Assembly: GCA_045124315.1 (NCBI GenBank)
Contig: JBGVLO010000101.1
Span: forward strand, 1-20,086
DNA: 20,086 nt
Direction: 5' to 3'
Source of the DNA: CAG-411 sp045124315
GTDB taxonomy: Bacteria; Bacillota; Clostridia; Lachnospirales; Lachnospiraceae
How positions within the stretch are numbered: the first letter of the stretch is position 1; each line of letters starts with the position of its first letter. A model generated the notes under the pieces. That model searched no databases. It was not told the origin of the DNA and saw only the letters and a list, made by a program, of their open reading frames with translations. Positions 1-6,522 of the stretch are shown here, piece by piece. The translations under genes were made by a program, and so were the position numbers.

Positions 1-1
1 C

Positions 2-124
2 GAGCAGGTTCGCGATACCCAGATTGCCAAGATGATCGATGAAATCCCTGAGGAGGATGTACTCTCCTATGCCCTGTTCCCACAGGTTGCCCTGGACTTC
101 TTCGAGAAGAATGGCCGTCTCTAA
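2..124 (+). CDS. C-terminal end of oxaloacetate decarboxylase alpha / pyruvate carboxylase subunit B-type protein (partial)
   Basis: The open frame enters from the left edge and ends at TAA 122-124, giving 40 residues that finish with EDVLSYALFPQVALDFFEKN and then GRL. The 'EDVL-YALFPQ-AL-FFE' pattern is characteristic of the post-carboxyltransferase region of biotin-dependent oxaloacetate decarboxylase alpha and pyruvate carboxylase B subunits. No biotinyl domain follows, so this would be the form whose biotin carrier is a separate protein. The gene is read away from the polysaccharide locus and is followed by a strong terminator, so it is an unrelated housekeeping neighbour marking the left boundary of the accessory region. 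The family call rests on a short tail; which of the two enzymes it is cannot be decided here. Confidence 0.7.
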   Translation, partial: EQVRDTQIAKMIDEIPEEDVLSYALFPQVALDFFEKNGRL

Positions 125-169
125 TATCAGGGGTATGGTATACAGCTTCTGATACTGCTACATACCTGT

Positions 170-191
170 TTGCAGGTAAATTGCAGGTAAA
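170..191. repeat. 11-bp tandem duplication
   Basis: TTGCAGGTAAA occurs twice back to back (170-180 and 181-191) between the stop codon of the preceding gene and its terminator. It looks like a simple slippage duplication with no obvious function. Confidence 0.7.
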
Positions 192-204
192 TATGATGTG
201 AAAT

Positions 205-252
205 AAAATATGCTGCCGCAGCTGATTTCTCAGTGTGGCAGCATATTTTTTT
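205..252 (+). terminator. Rho-independent terminator of the left-edge gene
   Basis: AATATGCTGCC (207-217) pairs with GGCAGCATATT (237-247) across a 19-nt loop and runs into seven consecutive T on the + strand. It lies about 80 bases after the stop of the partial gene at the left edge, so it terminates that transcript. The A-rich left side could also allow some termination of the opposing transcript coming from the OrfA-like gene. Confidence 0.85.
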
Positions 253-299
253 ATTGGTTATATTTTGTGCTACAAACCTAATACACTCTAGCGGATTTC

Positions 300-974
300 T
301 CAGTTCTTGTAATAAGCATAGTAGCCTCTGGCAGATACTTTCAAAGCCTCGCACAACTTCGTCACATTGGCATACTCGGGACATGCCTCCACCGCCTCAC
401 GGATAAGCTGATACAGCTCCGTATTGTTACGCCCATTAGCATTAAATCCCCTGTCTATCGTTCTTGCCTTGCACAAGACCTCTTTCTCTATCACCAGCTC
501 ATTGGAGCGTTTTTCCAGCACCTTCATCCTGTCCGTCAGCTCCATGGTCACCTTCTCCAGCTGCCTTACACGGCTTTCATACAGCTCAAAATCCGCCAGC
601 AGCTCCTCCAGCTTGTCTGCCACATCCTGCAGGCCATACTCCCTGCCATCAGCCTCAGCCTTTTTCTTCGTCCCGACAGCAGCTTTCTTTTTGGCAGTTG
701 CCTTCACCTGCCCCCTCAAAGCTTCCATGCCGTTAGCGGCATACATGGCACGCCAGCGTGCCGTTGCCCTCTCAATCCGCTTCTCCCCCAGCATAGGCAC
801 ATCGAACCCTGCCTGCCGGAAGATGTCCACCGGCCGCTTCCCGGCAAGATACTGCTCCATGAAAAAGCACTTAAATTCATAGGTATATAAAATTCTCTGC
901 CTGTTCACATCCTCCACATAGGGATTTTTCTTCAAAACATCTATTTCAGCAGAAGACAGCATGCCCCTTGCCAT
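300..974 (-). CDS. Orphan IS3-type OrfA-like helix-turn-helix protein
   Basis: 224 residues, ATG at 974 preceded by GAGGTGA at a normal distance. Residues about 30-80 look like a winged or helix-turn-helix DNA-binding segment (IFRQAGFDVPMLGEKRIERA and then TARWRAMY), as in the OrfA proteins of IS3-family elements of Firmicutes. A lysine/alanine-rich stretch (91-108) is followed by a coiled coil (about 112-168) like the OrfA leucine zipper. The last 25 residues (YANVTKLCEALKVSARGYYA and on) resemble the beginning of an IS3 OrfB transposase ('LCE-L-VSR-GYYA'), then the frame stops at 300. There is no room for the integrase-type OrfB before the terminator at 205-252. The gene is therefore either a remnant of an IS3 element that lost OrfB or a domesticated DNA-binding protein. 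No flanking inverted repeats were recognised. Confidence 0.65.
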   Translation of the reverse strand: MARGMLSSAEIDVLKKNPYVEDVNRQRILYTYEFKCFFMEQYLAGKRPVDIFRQAGFDVPMLGEKRIERATARWRAMYAANGMEALRGQVKATAKKKAAVGTKKKAEADGREYGLQDVADKLEELLADFELYESRVRQLEKVTMELTDRMKVLEKRSNELVIEKEVLCKARTIDRGFNANGRNNTELYQLIREAVEACPEYANVTKLCEALKVSARGYYAYYKN

Positions 975-1033
975 AACAGTTCACCTCGCATATTTAGGTT
1001 ATTCTTACTAAAACTATTGATTTCCAAACTTGT

Positions 1034-1049
1034 ATATATTAGAATATAT
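1034..1049. repeat. AT-only inverted repeat between divergent genes
   Basis: ATATATT-AG-AATATAT is a perfect 7-bp inverted repeat in the 91-bp gap between the OrfA-like gene (- strand) and the Rpn fragment (+ strand). It could be an operator or just AT-rich DNA; no clear -35/-10 pair goes with it. Confidence 0.4.
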
Positions 1050-1065
1050 GTAGTAAAATCCTCTC

Positions 1066-1389
1066 ATGCAGGATTTTCAGAATGCCGACCCAGCAAAAAT
1101 GCACTCCAAGCTTTTAGCAGACAAAATGAAACATCTAAAATCTCTTGACGAGGAGGTATGCAAACTGTGCAATATCGTTGAAGAATATGTTGCCGAGAGA
1201 ATGGCAGAAGCAAAGGCAGAGCTTGCTAAAGCGGAAGCTGCCAGAGTCAAAGCTGAAGAAAAAGCGGCAACCAGCAAACTCGATTCCATAAAGAACCTTA
1301 TGAAGAACCTGCACTTATCAGCCGAAGATGCTATGAGTGCCATCGGCATCCCAAAATCAGATTTTACTCACTACCTTGCTCTGCTCTAA
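1066..1389 (+). pseudogene. C-terminal fragment of an Rpn/PD-(D/E)XK nuclease family protein
   Basis: 107 residues with no Shine-Dalgarno before the ATG and an in-frame stop four codons upstream (TAA 1054-1056), so the 5' part is missing. The beginning (DFQNADPAKMHSKLLADKMK) matches the segment of Rpn-family proteins where 'DF-..DP-.M.YK.LADR' precedes 'EEVCKLCNIVEEY', and the rest is a charged alanine/glutamate coiled coil (about 40-75) plus a short helical tail. In the family this lies after the nuclease core; the catalytic D...ExQ part is absent here. A rho-independent terminator follows directly, with the same stem as the one after the intact Rpn gene at 9637-10638. It is most simply a decayed gene. 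Because free-standing C-terminal Rpn pieces can act as antitoxins, expression of the fragment is not excluded. Confidence 0.55.
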
Positions 1390-1404
1390 CTCAGCAATGC
1401 CCCC

Positions 1405-1434
1405 AATAAGCCGCAGATTTCTGCGGCTTATTTT
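1405..1434 (+). terminator. Rho-independent terminator after the Rpn fragment (probably bidirectional)
   Basis: AATAAGCCGCAG (1405-1416), loop ATTT, CTGCGGCTTATT (1421-1432), then TT on the + strand. It lies 15 bases after the stop of the Rpn fragment. On the - strand it would also end the polysaccharide operon, though the T tract on that side is weaker (TTATT). The inner stem AGCCGCAG/CTGCGGCT recurs at 10736-10759. Confidence 0.85.
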
Positions 1435-1452
1435 AATTACAGGCTCTTGTAG

Positions 1453-1533
1453 TTACATTCTTTTTAGTGCTTCTGCTATCTGGCTGGCAATAATCCTATG
1501 CCCTTCATCGTTAGAATTACTATTTACGTTCTC
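1453..1533 (-). pseudogene. Remnant of an SGNH/GDSL-hydrolase C terminus
   Basis: Directly after the TGA of the F420-beta-like gene, the same reading frame continues for 26 sense codons to TAA at 1453-1455. It contains NDEGHRIIASQIAEALKR. The 'ND-GH-IIA..I...L' pattern is how many SGNH/GDSL esterases and acyltransferases end, just after their catalytic D-x-x-H. There is no start codon or ribosome binding site for it, so it would be a scar left when the present 3' end of the operon replaced an earlier gene. The match is short and could be chance. Confidence 0.4.
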
Positions 1534-2757
1534 TCACATTAGCTTACTTTTTATGTACTTCCAGAACAGTATTTTTTTTATAATATACTTTTGACGCACA
1601 GAAAACATTTGCATAATTTTTTCCCTGATAGTAAAATGTTGTGGTGTATCTGGATAAAAATACTTATCACAAATATATTGAAATGTCATGTTTTCATAAT
1701 CATTCCAAAATTCTTCGTATTTGTCATTTCTTGGGAAAGAATGAGACAAACATGGATTTCCTTGAACGGCATCTTCAATGGGCTTATACTTCCATATCAA
1801 ATTATCCTTGACTTCTGAAAACAACTCTTTACCTCTATCTGTATTCAGCAAAACCAATGAAATGCCCTTATCATCATCAATATATCTGTACGTATCATCA
1901 TAATACCCCCAAAAGTCAGCCAATGTAATGTCTCCTGGTCGTTTTGCTTTTGCAAATTTACATACATGGCATCCAGCATTTAGAAAGTAATCTCTCAAAA
2001 AACCTACCAGATACGGATCATTTTTAGTATCGCTCTCATAATCAGCGCCTTTATGGAATGAAACTTTCATTCCATAAACCTTCCATCCAGGTTTTTTATG
2101 TCTGAAATTTACCCCCTTTATTGATGACTGGTGACTTTCACTTATATATGTACAATAATCTTTAAATACCCTGGGGGACGGAACACCATGACAAACTAAA
2201 TCAATGGTATACAGATTATCAGTATATCTTCCCAAATATTGTCTTAACCCAAATATCTGACAAGGTGTACCAGAAAAAAGAACCTTTCTCCCACTCTGTA
2301 ATTCCTGCTTTACTTTTTTATAGATGTCTCCTATATAACTTTGAACATATTTCGAGCCTCTTAATTGATACAAATCATCCACCTTATCAACCGAAATATG
2401 CTTCACCATACCACTACCACTATCATATGCAGCACCGAAAACAATGCCATTCTGTGCTAATATAGCAGAAGCCAATACAGAGAATGCTCCTCCGGAAGTG
2501 CTCTGCTTGCGCAAAGTACTCGACTTACTCCATGCAGCAATAGCATTCTCCGCTTGGTTGAGGTATGTATCTACCTTATCTAAACTAATATTGTTTACAC
2601 ATACACTACTACATAAATTACACCCCGTACATTTGGTATCATTTACGAGCGGCTTATAAAAACCTTGCTTATTCTGAACTATCTCTATCGCATTATTCAT
2701 GCATACATTCTTACACGCCATACATCCTATGCACAAATCCTCATCACATATTTTCAT
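1534..2757 (-). CDS. Coenzyme F420 hydrogenase/dehydrogenase beta subunit (FrhB/FdhB)-like iron-sulfur protein
   Basis: 407 residues from ATG 2757, chosen over ATG 2772 because GAGG lies 9 bases before it; the longer start has only a weaker site. Two ferredoxin-type 4Fe-4S motifs open the protein (CIGCMACKNVC, 9-19; CTGCNLCSSVC, 43-53). The typical FrhB N-domain (STSGGAFSVL) and C-domain motifs follow (GTPCQIFGLRQYL; DLVCHGVPSP; and C-x2-C then KRPGDITLADFWG). F420-reducing hydrogenase subunits share this fold, but homologues in bacterial polysaccharide loci usually stand alone next to a pyruvyl transferase, and their substrate is not established. The 5' end overlaps the pyruvyl transferase gene by 14 bases, implying translational coupling. 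Last gene of the operon. Confidence 0.88.
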   Translation of the reverse strand: MKICDEDLCIGCMACKNVCMNNAIEIVQNKQGFYKPLVNDTKCTGCNLCSSVCVNNISLDKVDTYLNQAENAIAAWSKSSTLRKQSTSGGAFSVLASAILAQNGIVFGAAYDSGSGMVKHISVDKVDDLYQLRGSKYVQSYIGDIYKKVKQELQSGRKVLFSGTPCQIFGLRQYLGRYTDNLYTIDLVCHGVPSPRVFKDYCTYISESHQSSIKGVNFRHKKPGWKVYGMKVSFHKGADYESDTKNDPYLVGFLRDYFLNAGCHVCKFAKAKRPGDITLADFWGYYDDTYRYIDDDKGISLVLLNTDRGKELFSEVKDNLIWKYKPIEDAVQGNPCLSHSFPRNDKYEEFWNDYENMTFQYICDKYFYPDTPQHFTIREKIMQMFSVRQKYIIKKILFWKYIKSKLM

Positions 2758-3856
2758 TATCCCATACCTCATTCAGCAGCCCTAATAAATGCTTATAGTA
2801 TTTTTCAGAAAAATACGGTGGCAAACTATAAATAGTTTTCTCAAAAGTTTTCTTTCTCACAGCCTCCAACACTTGAGATATTGTTTCCTTATAGGAAATA
2901 TATCCATCAAACGAATCAGGAAACCAATCAACGCCAGAACTCAGCTTATGATCCGTAGTTGCTAACACAAATACAGGTGTAGCTGCTATCAGGGAAAATA
3001 TTGTTCCATGATATCTGTCAGTTATAACCAATTCATAGTTAGAATACTCATCGAATATTTTTTCTAGCACATCATCTCTATGCCCATTTAAATATTCCAA
3101 ATCTATATCTATAGTCGTATCAGTTATAGATACATCATATCCAAGTGAGTTTAATTCTTTTTTTAACCTCAAAACCTCGCTTTTTGATATAGCACTCTCT
3201 TTATCATTGCGCACACATAACAAAATACCATTGCGCCGATTGCTATAGTGCCTATTGCCAATCAAAGAAGTTACAATATCAGGATATAACGATACATGAA
3301 TACATGGAAACATCTCTTTGGCCTTCTGATAGGAAACATTATCTCTAGCAAAAAAGATTAACTTCTTATGTGAATTATATATTTTCTCTGTATGCTTCTG
3401 CTCTGATGTATTTTCAAAAAATACGGTCTGTGGCATTATAACTATACGATTTTCTGGAAAAGCCTGAATAACCTCACGATGCATGTTTTCTTCTGCCATA
3501 TACAAATCTGTTGTGTTATAGCCACTTTGGATAAAAATTAAATCATCTGATGAGACATATTTTTTTAAATATGACACTATGCCACATGCAACCTGCCCAG
3601 AATGATAACTATAAATTTTACGGTTAGGGAAATTTTCATTCAGCCATATAAAAGTACAATAAGTCTGAGCCTGATCCCCTAAATTTGTATGATTTGGAAC
3701 GCCAAAATATATTATTGCTGGTGACTTTTCCCTGTTTTTTATACATTTTATAAAAGAATAATTTCTTTTATAAAACAATGCTTTTTTCGTGCATTTATAT
3801 AGCCCAGGGAACATTTTTAAGCATCTTTTTAAACAATCTTTCAAGTACTTTTCCAA
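2744..3856 (-). CDS. Polysaccharide pyruvyl transferase family protein
   Basis: The start is taken as TTG 3856: a perfect AGGAGG sits 7 bases before it in the gap after the Wzx stop, whereas the longer open frame (to 3931) would overlap wzx by 53 bases without such a site. This gives 370 residues. NLGDQA (about 58-63) and TDRYHG (279-284) are the family signatures seen in CsaB/EpsO/ExoV-type proteins. These transfer pyruvate from phosphoenolpyruvate to a sugar as a ketal, giving the polymer negative charge. No signal peptide or membrane segment is seen, so it should be cytoplasmic and act on the lipid-linked repeat unit. Its place between Wzx and the F420-beta-like gene supports this. The acceptor sugar cannot be predicted. 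Base composition is AT-rich. Confidence 0.88.
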   Translation of the reverse strand: MEKYLKDCLKRCLKMFPGLYKCTKKALFYKRNYSFIKCIKNREKSPAIIYFGVPNHTNLGDQAQTYCTFIWLNENFPNRKIYSYHSGQVACGIVSYLKKYVSSDDLIFIQSGYNTTDLYMAEENMHREVIQAFPENRIVIMPQTVFFENTSEQKHTEKIYNSHKKLIFFARDNVSYQKAKEMFPCIHVSLYPDIVTSLIGNRHYSNRRNGILLCVRNDKESAISKSEVLRLKKELNSLGYDVSITDTTIDIDLEYLNGHRDDVLEKIFDEYSNYELVITDRYHGTIFSLIAATPVFVLATTDHKLSSGVDWFPDSFDGYISYKETISQVLEAVRKKTFEKTIYSLPPYFSEKYYKHLLGLLNEVWDNENM

Positions 3857-3878
3857 AACAATACCTCCTACTATCCAA

Positions 3879-5399
3879 TCAAAATATTGATCTGCATTTC
3901 CCAATATATGCATGAAAAGCCATGCGTTCATTCACGCTAAGCAAAAATCTATATTGAACAAAAAAGCTAATCGTCATAACAAAAAATACTGCGGCTATCA
4001 GCATTTCCCACGAATTTATTGCTATGTAGCTTTTGTACAGCACACCTGACAACACAGAAATTATTACTGAGCCTAACGACCGCATGCTTATAAAATGAAA
4101 ATAGTACCACTTCTTCCCAAGACACAACGCACCATATGGAATTACAAAAGATATATTACGAATCAAATTGAACAGAGTCGGTATTGCTGCTACCCCAATT
4201 AGTCCCCAATCAGTATACTTTAAGGATAGATATACCCCTGATGATCCTAAAAGCCCTGTACATAAGATTAGAGCAGAACTCAACTTCAATTTATTCAATA
4301 TTGTTAATAAGTTATATATCAAGGTTGCCGGCCCAACAATAGTGAGCGACACAAGTAAAATTGATGACAAAACATACAATCGCTCTGCATTCTGCTCTGG
4401 AACCCAAAAATTAAAAAATATGTCTCCAAATGCCAAAAAAGCAACTATGGGCATATTAAAAATTAAGGCAAAAATCTTCATTGATTTTTCCAACTCAGCA
4501 GTCATGCTAACATAATCATTTTTTGCATATAATTCCACTAAATTCGGAAAAAATACGCCCACCAATGTACCTGTTATACTATAAAAAAAATTGGGGATTA
4601 TTTTAACTAATCCATAGATACCAGTTATCTCTACCCCCATAAATGTTGTCACCAAAAAAACATCCAAATTAACAGATAAAACTGATCCTATTCTGTTGAC
4701 AGTATTCCAAATACCAGCTGATACTACAGTCTTTAGCTTTTTCGCACTGAAATACTTCCAAGAACAAGAGATGTCTTCCACCAACTCACGTTTTTTAAAG
4801 AAATTGGATATCTGCGTATAGATATTTGATACGAATATGGAAATCAAATAATACGATACATGCGGTGCAAAAAAACTAAAGAATACATATATAGTGCTTA
4901 CCTTTATACTATTACTTATTAATTGTATCTTTGATGATTTATAAATAGTGTTAGAGATTATATAAATACTGCCATATATAGACATGACAATTGATAAAAC
5001 AAAATTCAGTAACATTATGAAATAAGATAGTTTGATATCATTTTGAATAAAATCACTTATAGGAATAAACTTCTGAATATTCAAAATGAAGATTGTGCAT
5101 ACTGAGACAAGCAAACACCCTAAAATTAAATTTGAATAAAATATAGTGGAAAAATACTCACTAGCCTCTCGCTTTTCTGACCGATGGTATTCTAAGGCAA
5201 CGAAACGTCCGCCCATAGAATTTAAGGCAACCGTCAATAATTCAATATAAATAATGAAATTATTAGCTAATGTAATAAACCCAAACGCTTCCATTCCTAC
5301 ATGTCTTATTATATAAGGCGATACAAAAAAATTAATAACTACACTTGAAACAAAAGCAATTAATGAAGCTAATATGTTGATTACCAATTTACTTTTCAT
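3879..5399 (-). CDS. wzx: Wzx-type lipid-linked oligosaccharide flippase
   Basis: 506 residues from ATG 5399, which has AGGG just upstream; a TTG 12 bases earlier is possible but lacks a properly spaced site. The protein is almost wholly hydrophobic with roughly 12-14 membrane spans, beginning KLVINILASLIAFVSSVVIN and continuing with FFVSPYIIRHVGMEAFGFIT. The 'SPYII...G...FG..' N-terminal pattern is typical of the polysaccharide-biosynthesis (MOP/PST) exporter family. Its role would be to flip the undecaprenyl-linked repeat unit across the cytoplasmic membrane. The start overlaps the end of the upstream glycosyltransferase by 11 bases. The gene is AT-rich, as expected for serotype-specific genes. 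Confidence 0.9.
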   Translation of the reverse strand: MKSKLVINILASLIAFVSSVVINFFVSPYIIRHVGMEAFGFITLANNFIIYIELLTVALNSMGGRFVALEYHRSEKREASEYFSTIFYSNLILGCLLVSVCTIFILNIQKFIPISDFIQNDIKLSYFIMLLNFVLSIVMSIYGSIYIISNTIYKSSKIQLISNSIKVSTIYVFFSFFAPHVSYYLISIFVSNIYTQISNFFKKRELVEDISCSWKYFSAKKLKTVVSAGIWNTVNRIGSVLSVNLDVFLVTTFMGVEITGIYGLVKIIPNFFYSITGTLVGVFFPNLVELYAKNDYVSMTAELEKSMKIFALIFNMPIVAFLAFGDIFFNFWVPEQNAERLYVLSSILLVSLTIVGPATLIYNLLTILNKLKLSSALILCTGLLGSSGVYLSLKYTDWGLIGVAAIPTLFNLIRNISFVIPYGALCLGKKWYYFHFISMRSLGSVIISVLSGVLYKSYIAINSWEMLIAAVFFVMTISFFVQYRFLLSVNERMAFHAYIGKCRSIF

Positions 5400-6414
5400 T
5401 TTTCCCTGCAATGCCTCTTAGAAAACAAACTATCCTCCAAAAGCTCTTAAAACAATTGCTCAATGACAACCGCCACTTTAATCTCATCTTCCAAGTAAAA
5501 TAAGGATTATTCCCCATATCCTTCACATTGGCTAAAATATACCTCCGAAAATCTTCAATTATAGTTTTATCCTTGTCCAGATTTTCCTCGTTAAAAGTTC
5601 TAATCTCCATGGAAAAAAATAACCCCACTGTGGCAAATTCCATCAAATGCTGCAACTCAGCTGATTTATTTTTTGACCATTCCAGCCATTCCCTAGCACA
5701 GGCAATTATGTCCCTCATATTGCGGTCATTATATGACTGCATTATGCTGCCATCACGCTGAACGTAATAATAAAGGCAATCCGGAATTATCGCTATACGC
5801 TTTGCCTTATAATACAGCAGATAATTTATGGCATTATCCTCATGGAGGCGTCCCTTTGGAAAACGAATTTTGTCATCCGTGAAAAACAACTCCCGCCTGT
5901 AAAGTTTATTCCACACAACGCATAAATCTATACTACTTCTCCTGAAATAGTGAAAAAGCATTTTTTGCCCATCCAAAATCCTTGGCGCATCCTCTATAGA
6001 CATAGCTTCCCTGCGCCTTTCACCATCAGGATAGGTCCAATAAAAATTGCAGCTTACAATATCCGCATTCTCTATCATGGCAGTATTGATTAGCCTTTGG
6101 CACATCTCCGGATATATGTAGTCATCGCTGTCCACAAACATTAGGTAGTCCCCTGTGGCAACCTCAATGCCAGCATTTCTGGCATCCGACAGTCCTCCAT
6201 TTGCCTTGTGTATTACCTTTATCCTCCCGTCCATTCCTGCCAGCTCATCACACATCCTTGGGCAGCTGTCAGGAGAGCCATCATCTACCAGCAAAATCTC
6301 CAGATTGCTATATGACTGATTTACAATAGAAACCAGACAACGCTCCAAATAACTTTCCACCTTGTACACAGGCACAATCACGCTTATACATGGCGAAACA
6401 TTGATGCTCCTCAC
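5389..6414 (-). CDS. Glycosyltransferase family 2 protein
   Basis: The start is uncertain. GTG 6414 is preferred because AAGGAG lies 10 bases before it, giving 341 residues; a TTG at 6456 would add 14. The N-terminal GT-A domain shows CISVIVPVYKVESYLERCL, the nucleotide-binding VDDGSPDS (DDG at about 44-46), NGGLSDARN and the metal-binding FVDSDD (about 95-98). The C-terminal half contains VVWNKLYRRE and RLHEDN, common in capsule GT2 enzymes of Firmicutes. It should transfer a sugar onto the growing lipid-linked unit at the cytoplasmic face. Donor and linkage cannot be read from sequence. It follows manCB after about 108 bases with no clear terminator, so co-transcription is likely. G+C is intermediate between manCB and wzx. 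Confidence 0.88.
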   Translation of the reverse strand: MRSINVSPCISVIVPVYKVESYLERCLVSIVNQSYSNLEILLVDDGSPDSCPRMCDELAGMDGRIKVIHKANGGLSDARNAGIEVATGDYLMFVDSDDYIYPEMCQRLINTAMIENADIVSCNFYWTYPDGERRREAMSIEDAPRILDGQKMLFHYFRRSSIDLCVVWNKLYRRELFFTDDKIRFPKGRLHEDNAINYLLYYKAKRIAIIPDCLYYYVQRDGSIMQSYNDRNMRDIIACAREWLEWSKNKSAELQHLMEFATVGLFFSMEIRTFNEENLDKDKTIIEDFRRYILANVKDMGNNPYFTWKMRLKWRLSLSNCFKSFWRIVCFLRGIAGKNEK

Positions 6415-6522
6415 CTTTAACTTACTCCTTCCCTGACTAACAGCTAAACCAATCAAATATCTCCCAAACTTCTAAAGCTAAAGCTGCGAGTTTTTAGTTT
6501 TACAAAAATATATCAAAAACAT

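Noticed and set aside
223..304. GATTTCTCAGT present twice, in the terminator loop and at the end of the OrfA-like gene, as possible target-site duplication or IS end
   Set aside because: It is an 11-base direct repeat on one side of the gene only, with no partner beyond the other end, so it does not define an insertion.
424..882. Open frame of 152 codons on the + strand
   Set aside because: Lies entirely opposite the OrfA-like gene, has a low-complexity serine/phenylalanine-rich translation and no ribosome binding site; it mirrors the coding bias of the other strand.
3857..3931. Longer N terminus for the pyruvyl transferase
   Set aside because: It would overlap wzx by 53 bases, while AGGAGG followed by TTG 3856 gives a clean start in the gap.
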